Shown: positions 1 through 5,530, counted from the first letter of the stretch. The stretch: DNA of 7,896 nt from Thermodesulfobacteriota bacterium (GCA_025454185.1 JALOOY010000269.1:1-7896), one strand, 5' to 3'. Numbers and translations: made by a program. Notes: generated by a model not told the origin, from the letters alone.

Positions 1-64
1 TGTCCACCAATAGGTAGGCCATGTTTTCCGGAGTCAAGATCGGCAAAGCACGAGCCTTAGCCAC
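1..64 (-). pseudogene. In-frame continuation of the flavoprotein beyond the TAG codon (partial, runs off the window)
   Basis: After the TAG at 65-67 the same frame stays open for 21 codons to the window edge, reading V-A-K-A-R-A-L-P-I-L then T-P-E-N-M-A-Y-L-L-V-D. This looks like the normal continuation of the family: a helix, then a hydrophobic strand ending in Asp. It has the same codon style as the upstream part. The window edge cuts off the capping and C-terminal FAD regions, so it cannot be told from here whether other lesions exist. Confidence 0.6.
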
Positions 65-1021
65 CTAGGTGTTGACTTCGTCGATGATGCGCTTGCCGCG
101 CAAATCTACAATGATACCATAGCCGCAATTCAAAGCGTCAGCAGGGTTGGCGTGCGTCGCAGAGACTATCGGGCCACAATGAAATTGGTCCAAGTGAACC
201 AACTTCGCAAAAATGGGCTTGGTGAGCGAGATGTTTTCCCCCGTGACGTACGGAGAGCCACGCAAAGCTAATCGCGACGTGGCGCCGCCCATATAGCTGC
301 AGAGCATTTCACGGTTAGCGGAGAAGCCACCCGTAGCGATTACCACTCCACCGCGAGACTTGAAGTCGACCAAACCCTCTTCGGTCAAAGCGCGCACGCC
401 GGTCACCGCCATATTCTTATCGGTCATAAGTTCAACGGCCTTGGTATTGTAGAGGATGGGGATGTTGCGTTTCGTGCAGGCTGCCAGCAACAGACGGATC
501 AACTTGCCACCGCCCGTAATCGAGCCGCCTTCAACGCGGTGAATACGACTTAATAGCGGATAAGGCAACTTCTCCAACTTGTGGAACTTCACTCCGATGG
601 TGTCTTGCAACCAGTCAACATCTTCACCAATGTGTTCGACGTAGGTGCGAGTCAAAGCCGGGTCGGCTTGGCCAACGGCAATCTTCATCATGTCGGAAAA
701 AAGGTCATCCTTACTATCGGTAACACCTTCTTGCCTTTGCATGCGGGTGCCGCAAGCGTTCACAGAACCTAAAGCGTAAATAGAGTTACCGGCAGGCAAA
801 TCCATCTTTTCGAGAACGACGGGCTTAATGCCTTGGTCGTAGGCCTCGACAGCCGCCACTAAACCGGCCGTGCCAGCGCCCAAAATGATGGCGTCGTAAA
901 CCTTAGCGGCGGGAACTCGGGGGGCTGCTTGCGCTGTTGTTGAGACCAAACCCATCGCCCCAGTGGCTCCGGCCACGAGGAACGCTTTCATCACACCGCG
1001 GCGAGTAATCTGCTGATCCAT
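65..1021 (-). CDS. Tat-exported FAD-dependent fumarate reductase/flavocytochrome c-type flavoprotein, interrupted by in-frame TAG
   Basis: The N-terminus has a twin-arginine signal (TRRGVMK, residues 6-12), a hydrophobic stretch and an AQA cleavage site near residue 32, so export to the periplasm is expected. The FAD-binding GxGxxG is GAGTAG (48-53), followed by an acidic residue in EKMDLPAGNS (71-80), GGGKLIRLL near 170 and VIATGGFSANRE near 228-238. QFHCGPI (279-285) and GKRIIDE (309-315) match the substrate region of the family. There is no haem-binding CxxCH, so this is the stand-alone flavoprotein class that reduces fumarate-like or other unsaturated acceptors with electrons from a partner. 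The start is ATG at 1021, with AAAGGGA 7 nt upstream. At 318 codons it is short for the family (roughly 450-600). The stop is a TAG (65-67) inside the conserved DE-x-NT-x-V region and the frame stays open beyond it, so it is a pseudogene, a sequencing error or a recoded gene. Family assignment is firm; substrate is unknown. Confidence 0.85.
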   Translation of the reverse strand: MDQQITRRGVMKAFLVAGATGAMGLVSTTAQAAPRVPAAKVYDAIILGAGTAGLVAAVEAYDQGIKPVVLEKMDLPAGNSIYALGSVNACGTRMQRQEGVTDSKDDLFSDMMKIAVGQADPALTRTYVEHIGEDVDWLQDTIGVKFHKLEKLPYPLLSRIHRVEGGSITGGGKLIRLLLAACTKRNIPILYNTKAVELMTDKNMAVTGVRALTEEGLVDFKSRGGVVIATGGFSANREMLCSYMGGATSRLALRGSPYVTGENISLTKPIFAKLVHLDQFHCGPIVSATHANPADALNCGYGIIVDLRGKRIIDEVNT

Positions 1022-1028
1022 TTCTATG

Positions 1029-1035
1029 TCCCTTT
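1029..1035 (-). promoter_or_regulatory. Ribosome-binding site of the Tat flavoprotein
   Basis: The minus strand reads AAAGGGA, then 7 nt, then ATG at 1021. It supports the start that gives the complete twin-arginine signal peptide. Confidence 0.55.
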
Positions 1036-1073
1036 TTCAGCAACCTGTAAAAAGTGAGGTTTTCAGCATTCAG

Positions 1074-1102
1074 TTAATAATTATCGCTTTACACCCGTCC
1101 AA
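1074..1102 (-). promoter_or_regulatory. Weak sigma70-like promoter candidate for the flavoprotein
   Basis: On the minus strand TTGGAC (1097-1102) and TATTAA (1074-1079) are separated by 17 nt, about 50 nt upstream of the flavoprotein ATG. The match is only 3/6 and 4/6 to the consensus boxes, so this is a candidate by position and spacing only. Confidence 0.25.
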
Positions 1103-1384
1103 TTTTCTTTTGTTAAGACCTTGCTTTTCATGGGGAGAGTATAAAACAAGGGAAAGACAGGATCAAGAAGAAGGACGCTACCCGAGGCAAGGTAATCCAA
1201 AAGGGGGTTGTGAAGGCAAAAGCAAATTTGCCGGGCCGGACTCTTCAAATTGATTTGCGTCTGTAATGTGGCATTAAAGGCCATAATTTAAAGTCACCAC
1301 ATCAGGAAGGAGTCAACTGGCACGCCTATCCCTTCATTGAGACCATAATCAAGAAACCCAGAACTAGGGATCTTCTCCTGTCGG

Positions 1385-1413
1385 TCAAAGGGCGGTAAGC
1401 GATTACCGTTTGA
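1385..1413. repeat. Inverted repeat/hairpin with GCGA (GNRA) tetraloop
   Basis: CGGTAA (1393-1398) and TTACCG (1403-1408) are perfect complements around a GCGA tetraloop. Outside them TCAAA (1385-1389) pairs with TTTGA (1409-1413), leaving a 3-nt bulge on one side. An 11-bp stem with a GNRA loop is what a structured RNA or recombination site could show. Nothing nearby assigns a role. Confidence 0.4.
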
Positions 1414-1519
1414 ACTCTGGCGATTTTCAGGGCACCCGATTCTGCTGATTATATGAAGAAGTCCATGGCCGGTCATTGAGGCCCCGGGGTGGGGAGCGGT
1501 AACAATTTCGGATAGAAAT

Positions 1520-1552
1520 CTGTTGTTTTTGGCCGAAGGACAAAAACAACAG
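1520..1552. repeat. Perfect 12-bp inverted repeat with 9-nt spacer
   Basis: CTGTTGTTTTTG (1520-1531) is the exact reverse complement of CAAAAACAACAG (1541-1552), with a 9-nt spacer GCCGAAGGA. After one mismatch the pairing can continue for two more bases. It lies about 30 nt beyond the stop of the 1581-1796 frame on the minus strand. The stem is AT-rich and no U-tract follows, so it is not a classical terminator. An operator, a transposon-end remnant or a 3' mRNA hairpin are all possible. Confidence 0.6.
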
Positions 1553-1580
1553 TTTAGGAAAAAGTTCCTTTGGAAATACA

Positions 1581-1796
1581 TTATGCAGAACGGTGGATCA
1601 ACGCCTGAATGACCTTGGTCAACCTGCCCTGAAAGCCGTCCCCCCGAATTTCCAGGGCGGTCCGAACCCAGCCGATCAGCTCTTCCCGGTCCCGGGGGGT
1701 AAGCCCGCCATAGGCCGTTTCCCAAGCTTCCAGAAGCGGGGCGGCCCCCGCCGGGTCCTCCTCAACCAGGGCCTCCAGCGGCAGCCGGACTTTGAT
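1581..1796 (-). pseudogene. Start-less open frame directly downstream of the nucleotidyltransferase stop (readthrough extension or gene remnant)
   Basis: Immediately after the TAA at 1797-1799 the same frame stays open for 71 codons to a TAA at 1581-1583. The product is helical and charged, for example LPLEALVEEDPAGAAPLLEA and LTPRDREELIGWVRTALEI, with GC-rich third positions typical of genes in the right half of the window. There is no ATG, GTG or TTG near its beginning. It is therefore either the C-terminal domain of a longer nucleotidyltransferase broken by a nonsense mutation, or the 3' end of another gene left behind by a deletion. I do not recognise the family. Confidence 0.4.
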
Positions 1797-2405
1797 TTAA
1801 AGATATTCCCCCGGCATTTCGTGAAAGGCTTCTTCAGGCGGCGGAGTAAGGAGCCGGGTAAGCTTCTGATCTCTTCCAATCCTTTTGGCCAACTCAAAGG
1901 TCTTAATCTTTTCGCCTTCGGCCATGAGGCTCATAAGACCCACGATGTCATGCGCGTCCTTATACCCGGAGGCCTGGAGTTTCATGGCAACCAAGTAAGG
2001 TTTGCTCAAGACCGGTATGGGCACCTCTTTCTTGGTCTCGCTCTGTTGCAATCCTTCCAGTTCCCATTTGTAGCGGACAATCAAGAGATCGATTCTTAAA
2101 ATCTCTTTTTGGGTATCCGTGATACGGATGAGATCGTGCTTAAAAGGGTCAGCGGGGATTTTGCTGCCTTCCATCAACTGTACTTCATATCGCCCGGGAA
2201 GATTTTTTTTGAAAAGGTTGAAGAAGGCGGTTGTATCAGCAACTTTCTTCACATCGAAGTAAACGCAGAAATCGAGGTCGAGGGTCGTTCGCTCCACCCC
2301 GTGGAGGATCACGGCATACCCTCCGGTAAGGGCGAGGTCGATCTTAACGGGAAGAGCGTTCGAAATGTCGAGGATTGTTTTTAAGGTATCGTGTATAGAC
2401 ATCAT
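1797..2405 (-). CDS. AbiEii/AbiGii-like nucleotidyltransferase (putative toxin-type NTase)
   Basis: The 202-residue protein has a nucleotidyltransferase fold signature. GGYAVILHG (28-36) is followed by RTTLDLDF (39-46), giving the metal-binding D43-x-D45 pair. A third acidic strand is RIDLLI (D106). Then SKPYLVAMKLQA (134-145) and YKDAHDI (148-154) match the Lys...KDxxD block of AbiEii/DUF6036-type enzymes. Relatives transfer nucleotides to RNA or other targets, and many act as toxins in type IV toxin-antitoxin or abortive-infection systems; the target here is unknown. I chose ATG 2405 (the first of two adjacent ATGs) because AGAAGGGG lies 9 nt upstream. A start at 2441 in the same frame would add 12 residues without support. 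It overlaps the small upstream gene by 62 nt, suggesting translational coupling. The frame stays open after its TAA, so the C-terminus may be truncated. Confidence 0.8.
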   Translation of the reverse strand: MMSIHDTLKTILDISNALPVKIDLALTGGYAVILHGVERTTLDLDFCVYFDVKKVADTTAFFNLFKKNLPGRYEVQLMEGSKIPADPFKHDLIRITDTQKEILRIDLLIVRYKWELEGLQQSETKKEVPIPVLSKPYLVAMKLQASGYKDAHDIVGLMSLMAEGEKIKTFELAKRIGRDQKLTRLLTPPPEEAFHEMPGEYL

Positions 2406-2547
2406 ATTCAGAGACCCCTTCTGCTTTAGAAATGAGCGCAAAAATCTGCATGAGGATATCGTGCATGGTCTCCATTCTTTCCAGGGGAGATAACTTAAGG
2501 AACTCTTCCCGCTCTTCCGCCTTGGCTATGTCCATCACCGATTTCAT
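2344..2547 (-). CDS. Small hypothetical protein, likely partner of the nucleotidyltransferase
   Basis: The 67-residue charged, helical protein has an LSPLERMETMHDILMQIFAL segment. It ends in a Tyr/Arg-rich block, SEYDVYTRYLKNNPRHFERS, that reads like a real domain although it is encoded in the 62 nt overlapping the nucleotidyltransferase gene in another frame. No family is recognised with certainty. A small gene directly before an AbiEii-like enzyme, with overlap, is the arrangement expected of an antitoxin or accessory partner; this is inference from context only. ATG 2547 is the first start in the frame and has only a weak ribosome-binding site; ATG 2535 is an alternative. Confidence 0.55.
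   Translation of the reverse strand: MKSVMDIAKAEEREEFLKLSPLERMETMHDILMQIFALISKAEGVSEYDVYTRYLKNNPRHFERSSR
2415..2422 (-). promoter_or_regulatory. Ribosome-binding site deciding the nucleotidyltransferase start
   Basis: AGAAGGGG on the minus strand lies 9 nt before ATG 2405, inside the coding region of the preceding small gene. It favours 2405 over the upstream in-frame ATG at 2441. Confidence 0.55.
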
Positions 2548-2611
2548 GGAAATAACCTATCAAATACCACAAGGGGTTACAAGATCATAGTAAGGGAGGA
2601 CCTTGGAAAAA

Positions 2612-3976
2612 TTATTTTCCCACCTTCCGCTTCAGCAGATTGGCCGCGATGAGCAGCGGATCCCAGACCGGGCTGAAGGGCGGGGCGTAGGCCAGGTCCA
2701 GCCGGGAGATCTGCTCCAGGGTCATGTCGTTGAACAGGGCCACGGCGAGCGTGTTGATCTTGCGGGCCTCGCCGTCCCGGCCGATCCAGTTGCCGCCCAG
2801 GAGTCGGCCGCTGGCCTGATCGGCCACGATCTTGAGCATCGTGGGTTGGGCGCCCGGGTAGATCCCGACCCGGGAGTTGGCTTCCACCACTTGGCTGACG
2901 GCGGCCAGGCCCAGTTTTTTGGCCGCGGCCTCGGTGATCCCGGCCATGCCGATCTCCAGCGAGAAGACCTTGACGCAGGCGGCCCCCACGATGCCGTAGA
3001 AGCGGGCGTTGCCCCCGGCGGCGTTTTCCCCGGCCACCCGGCCCTCCTTATTGGCCGTATCTCCCAAAGGCGACAGGACCGGCCGGCCGCTGACCCGGTG
3101 GACTTTTTCGCAGCAGTCGCCGGCGGCGAAGATGGCCGGGTCACTGGTTTCCATCCGCTCGTTGACCGCGATCCCTCCGGCCGGGCCGATGGTCAGGCCC
3201 GCTTCCCGGGCCAACTCCACATTGGGCTGCACCCCCGCGCCAATGAAAAACAGGTCCGCCGAGAAGTCCCCCTGATCCGTGGCAACCTTTACAGCCCTTC
3301 CGTTTTCTGTGGTAAAAGAAAAGGGCCGTACGTTCCCCCTGAAAACCACACCGTGGGCCTCCAGTTCGTTTACGATCTTCGGACCCATTTCCGGCTCCAG
3401 GCCGCTGTACGGGTTTGCGCCCCGGTAGAGGACCGTCGTGGCAACATTTCTTTCCCGCAGGGCCTCGGCCACTTCCAGGGCAATATACCCGGCCCCGACG
3501 ATAACGGCCTGCCGGGGCTGCCGCTCGTCGATGAAACGGCGCATCCGAATGCCGTCGGCCAGGCCCTTCAGGAAGAACACATTCTCACTGTCTTCTCCCG
3601 CCAGGCCCAGCTTGCGGGAGCGGGCGCCGGTGGCGACGATCAGGCGGTCGTAGGGCCAGTCGGTTTCTTTCCCCGAGGTGCGATCGAGGACCCGGACCCG
3701 GGCCTTGACCCGGTCGACGGCCAGGGCCTGGTGCTGCAGGACCACGTCGATCTGCTGTTTGGACCGAAATTCCTCCGGGGTCCGGGCGATCAGTTCCTGA
3801 GGATCCTTGATTACATCACCGATGTAATAGGTCAGTTCTCAGGCCCCGACGGAAACAAAATCCCCTTGTTCCAGCAGGGTGATATGGGCTTCGGGCGCCT
3901 TGCGGCGGGCGTTGGCGGCCGCGGTGGGCCCGGCCGCCGAACCGCCGATAATTAAAATTTCCAGGTTTCTGGCCAT
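2612..3976 (-). CDS. Predicted selenoprotein: CoA-disulfide reductase/NADH oxidase-type FAD flavoprotein (Sec46, TGA at 3839-3841)
   Basis: The 454-residue FAD/NAD(P)H disulfide reductase reads through one in-frame TGA as selenocysteine. Domains in order: an N-terminal FAD site ILIIGGSAAG (7-16) with E36; the redox motif SVGA-U-ELTYYIG (42-53), aligning with the family's SFANCGLPYYIG so that the TGA sits on the catalytic Cys; VATGA (114-118); the NADH site VGAGYIALE (160-168); FAAGDCCE (283-290); LGDTANKEGRVAGE (304-317); and the dimerisation domain ending in LAYAPPFSPVWDP (428-440). Relatives reduce CoA disulfide, polysulfide/sulfur or oxygen in the cytoplasm. There is no rhodanese domain, so it is the single-domain form. 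ATG 3976 has AAAGGAGG upstream. A start at GTG 3745 would remove the entire FAD-binding N-terminus and the redox centre, so that shorter call is almost certainly wrong. It lies 31 nt downstream of the glycerate kinase, in one operon. The alternative is a recent Cys-to-stop mutation, but the SECIS-like hairpin argues against it. Confidence 0.88.
3810..3828 (-). promoter_or_regulatory. Bacterial SECIS-like hairpin downstream of the in-frame UGA
   Basis: On the minus-strand mRNA, AUUACAUC and GAUGUAAU form a perfect 8-bp stem closed by a GGU triloop. The loop begins 19 nt after the UGA (3839-3841). In E. coli fdhF the GGU recognised by SelB is at the same distance from its UGA. A short stem with G-U in the apical loop, placed within the next dozen codons, is the hallmark of a bacterial SECIS. 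Confidence 0.75.
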
Positions 3977-3985
3977 GAGGGGCAT

Positions 3986-3993
3986 CCTCCTTT
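3986..3993 (-). promoter_or_regulatory. Strong ribosome-binding site for the selenoprotein
   Basis: AAAGGAGG on the minus strand lies 9 nt before ATG 3976. An in-frame ATG at 3985 directly abuts the SD and is too close to be used. This is the only strong SD in the region and it belongs to the long, TGA-containing frame, not to the internal start at 3745. Confidence 0.75.
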
Positions 3994-4007
3994 AAGGGAC
4001 CTAAAGT

Positions 4008-5435
4008 TCATAAAAAAGATTTTAAAAATCCCGCCCGGTCGCCCCCTCCCTTGACGGGAGGGGGCGGGGGGGGGTGGACCACCCCCCCCGTGGAAGGGCA
4101 CGGTGGGTTTTTAATTTTGGTTTTTGTGATTTGTAATTGTCCCGTCGGCCCGGTGATCACCAGGCCCCCGGCTTCCCGGAAAAAATGATAGGAATCGTTT
4201 TCCTCCAGATATTTTTCCGGCACCAGCCCCTTTTTCATGGCCCGGGCCCAGGTGCGGCCGTCCACCAGGGCCCCGGCCGCGTCGGTGGGTCCATCGGTCC
4301 CGTCCGTGCCGGCGCTCAGGAAAAGCGCCCCGGGCAATCCCCCGATTTCCCGGGCCACGGCCAAGGCCAGTTCCGTATTGCGCCCCCCCAGCCCCCGGCC
4401 CTTTAGTGTGACCGTCGGCTCCCCGCCGGCCAGCAGACAGACCGGGGGTTTGGCCGGGTGGCCCGATTGGCGGACCTCCCGGGCCAGCGCTCCGTAAAAT
4501 TGGGCCAGGGTCCGGGCTTCTCCGGTGATGCCGGAAGTCAGCAGGAGGGTTTGGAAACCCCAGGCCTCCGCCCGGACCGCGGCGGCCGTCAAGGCGGCCC
4601 GGTTATTGATCAGGATGAGATTGGTCACTCGTTTAAAAAGGGGATCACCGGGTTTGGGGGTTTCCTCCACCGCCCCCACCGATCCTTTTTTTAACCAGGC
4701 CACAATGGCCGCAGGTGTTGCCGGGATCAAGCGGTATTTCTCCAGCACCTGTAGTGAATCCCGGTAGGTCGAGGGATCGGGCACAAAAGGGCCGGACCCG
4801 ATGATGTCCAAATCATCCCCCACCACGTCGGAAACGATCAGGTTGACCACCCGGGCCGGAAAAGCCGCCCGCGCCAGCCGGCCCCCCTTGCTCAACGAGA
4901 CATGCTTGCGCACCGTATTGATTTCCTGGATCGTGGCCCCCGAGCGCAGCAACAGACCGGTCAACTTTTGTTTGTCCTTCAGGGAGACCGAAGGCACCGG
5001 GGCCGGCAGAAGGGCCGAGCAGCCGCCCGAGGTGAGGAAAATGATCAGATCCTCTTTTTGGGCTTGCTGCAGTCCGGAGACCATCTCCCGTGCCCCCCGC
5101 TGACCGGCCCGGTCCGGGACCGGGTGCCCGGCCTCAACGACCCGGATGGTTTTCAATGTTCGGCCGTGGCCGTACTTGGTGACGACCAGCCCCCCGCGGA
5201 TTCGGCCGCCCAGAATTTTTTCGCAGGCGGCCGCCATGGCGGCGGCGGCTTTCCCGGCCCCGAAAACGAACAGGCCCTGGTATTGCCGCAGGTCAAGGTT
5301 TACTGTATTCCGATCCCCCGGACCCTTAATCGTCAGCAGGTCCTGCCGGAGGCCTACCTGTTCCCGGATGGCCCGGGCGGGGCCCACGGCCGCCAGGGAG
5401 GCTTTCAGGATGGACAACGCTCTCGTCTTTTCCAT
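4008..5435 (-). CDS. Glycerate 2-kinase, MOFRL family (class II)
   Basis: The 475-residue cytosolic kinase phosphorylates D-glycerate to 2-phosphoglycerate using ATP, feeding serine/glyoxylate or sugar-acid carbon into lower glycolysis. Family landmarks in order: FGAGKAAAAMA (58-68, conserved Lys), GHPVPD (103-108), LTSGGCSALL (134-143, where relatives usually have SGGGSALL), INTVRKHVSLSKGG (172-185), SDVVGDDLDIIGSGP (202-216), then the MOFRL domain with LAGGEPTVT (335-343), GGRNTELAL (350-358) and GTDGTDGPTDAAGA (376-389). ENDSYHFFRE and ITGPTG (427-432) close the normal fold. After residue 432 the sequence is atypical: a Lys/Thr-rich and then poly-Pro tail of 43 residues encoded by low-complexity and palindromic repeat DNA, in place of the usual short ending. 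The start at ATG 5435 lacks a clear SD. It is probably the first gene of an operon with the selenoflavoprotein 31 nt downstream. The enzyme family is firm. Confidence 0.92.
   Translation of the reverse strand: MEKTRALSILKASLAAVGPARAIREQVGLRQDLLTIKGPGDRNTVNLDLRQYQGLFVFGAGKAAAAMAAACEKILGGRIRGGLVVTKYGHGRTLKTIRVVEAGHPVPDRAGQRGAREMVSGLQQAQKEDLIIFLTSGGCSALLPAPVPSVSLKDKQKLTGLLLRSGATIQEINTVRKHVSLSKGGRLARAAFPARVVNLIVSDVVGDDLDIIGSGPFVPDPSTYRDSLQVLEKYRLIPATPAAIVAWLKKGSVGAVEETPKPGDPLFKRVTNLILINNRAALTAAAVRAEAWGFQTLLLTSGITGEARTLAQFYGALAREVRQSGHPAKPPVCLLAGGEPTVTLKGRGLGGRNTELALAVAREIGGLPGALFLSAGTDGTDGPTDAAGALVDGRTWARAMKKGLVPEKYLEENDSYHFFREAGGLVITGPTGQLQITKTKIKNPPCPSTGGVVHPPPPPPVKGGGDRAGFLKSFL
4041..4089. repeat. 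GC-rich double palindrome (intergenic-type repeat) within the glycerate kinase 3' end
   Basis: Two adjacent palindromes are visible. GCCCCCTCCC (4041-4050) pairs perfectly with GGGAGGGGGC (4056-4065) around a TTGAC loop. Next, eight G plus TGG (4067-4077) pairs with CCA plus eight C (4079-4089) around a single A. A further 5-bp pair, CCGTG/CACGG, lies at 4088-4103. Such CCCTCCC-TTGACGGGAGGG units resemble dispersed palindromic repeats common in intergenic DNA of deltaproteobacterial genomes. On the minus strand this DNA encodes the odd Pro-rich tail of the kinase. It could also act as an mRNA hairpin between the two operon genes. Confidence 0.65.
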
Positions 5436-5446
5436 AGGTAAAATTT

Positions 5447-5470
5447 TAGCATGTTATCCAGGCAAAACAA
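5447..5470 (-). promoter_or_regulatory. Weak promoter candidate for the glycerate kinase-selenoprotein operon
   Basis: On the minus strand TTGTTT, a 16-nt spacer and TAAAAT end about 12 nt before ATG 5435. With no SD visible before this ATG, transcription could start very close to it, giving a leaderless or near-leaderless mRNA. The -35 match is poor. Confidence 0.3.
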
Positions 5471-5505
5471 CCGATTTGTTGCCTACGGCCCAGGCCGGCC
5501 CTGGG
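5461..5505. promoter_or_regulatory. Two dyad elements in the divergent intergenic region (operator candidates)
   Basis: GGCAAAACAA and TTTGTTGCC (5461-5483) form an imperfect inverted repeat overlapping the candidate -35 of the minus-strand operon. A second dyad, CCCAGG (5489-5494) and CCTGGG (5500-5505), follows. Both lie between the divergently transcribed kinase operon and the two-component cassette, where a shared regulator would bind. No known operator was recognised. Confidence 0.3.
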
Positions 5506-5530
5506 AAAGCTTGCCGGATGAATATTTTTA

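Larger units (their letters stand above)
1022..1580. other. Gene-free stretch with two inverted repeats
   Basis: No reading frame on either strand shows a recognisable domain or coding-like composition. The open frames present are short, or are shadows of the 1581-1796 fragment. The stretch is more AT-rich near the flavoprotein promoter (1060-1160). It contains a stem with a GCGA loop at 1385-1413 and a perfect 12-bp inverted repeat at 1520-1552, listed separately. It separates the flavoprotein from the nucleotidyltransferase region and may be an old junction. Confidence 0.5.

Noticed and set aside
65..67. TAG as a confident pyrrolysine codon
   Set aside because: Known Pyl proteins are mainly methylamine methyltransferases, and no Pyl machinery is in view. 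A nonsense mutation or error is more likely, so it is kept only as an open question.
1294..1725. 143-codon minus-strand open frame
   Set aside because: Its first part is a frame-shifted shadow of the 1581-1796 stretch, and the rest has no recognisable domain, biased codon use or ribosome-binding site.
1593..2384. Plus-strand open frames opposite the nucleotidyltransferase
   Set aside because: They are antisense shadows. The minus strand carries the intact GG...DxD and KDxxD motifs.
1797..2614. Genome-wide reassignment of TAA suggested by the in-frame TAA at 1797
   Set aside because: The selenoprotein itself ends at TAA (2612-2614) exactly where the family ends, and the small gene and the right-edge gene also end at TAA, so TAA works as a stop here.
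2605..2620. GGAAAA-ATTA-TTTTCC hairpin at the selenoprotein stop as a terminator
   Set aside because: It is six AT-rich pairs overlapping the stop codon with no U-tract, too weak to call.
2603..3955. Long 450-codon plus-strand open frame opposite the disulfide reductase
   Set aside because: Its translation is low-complexity (Gly/Pro/Asp/His-rich) with no domain. It is the GC-rich antisense shadow of a clearly conserved flavoprotein.
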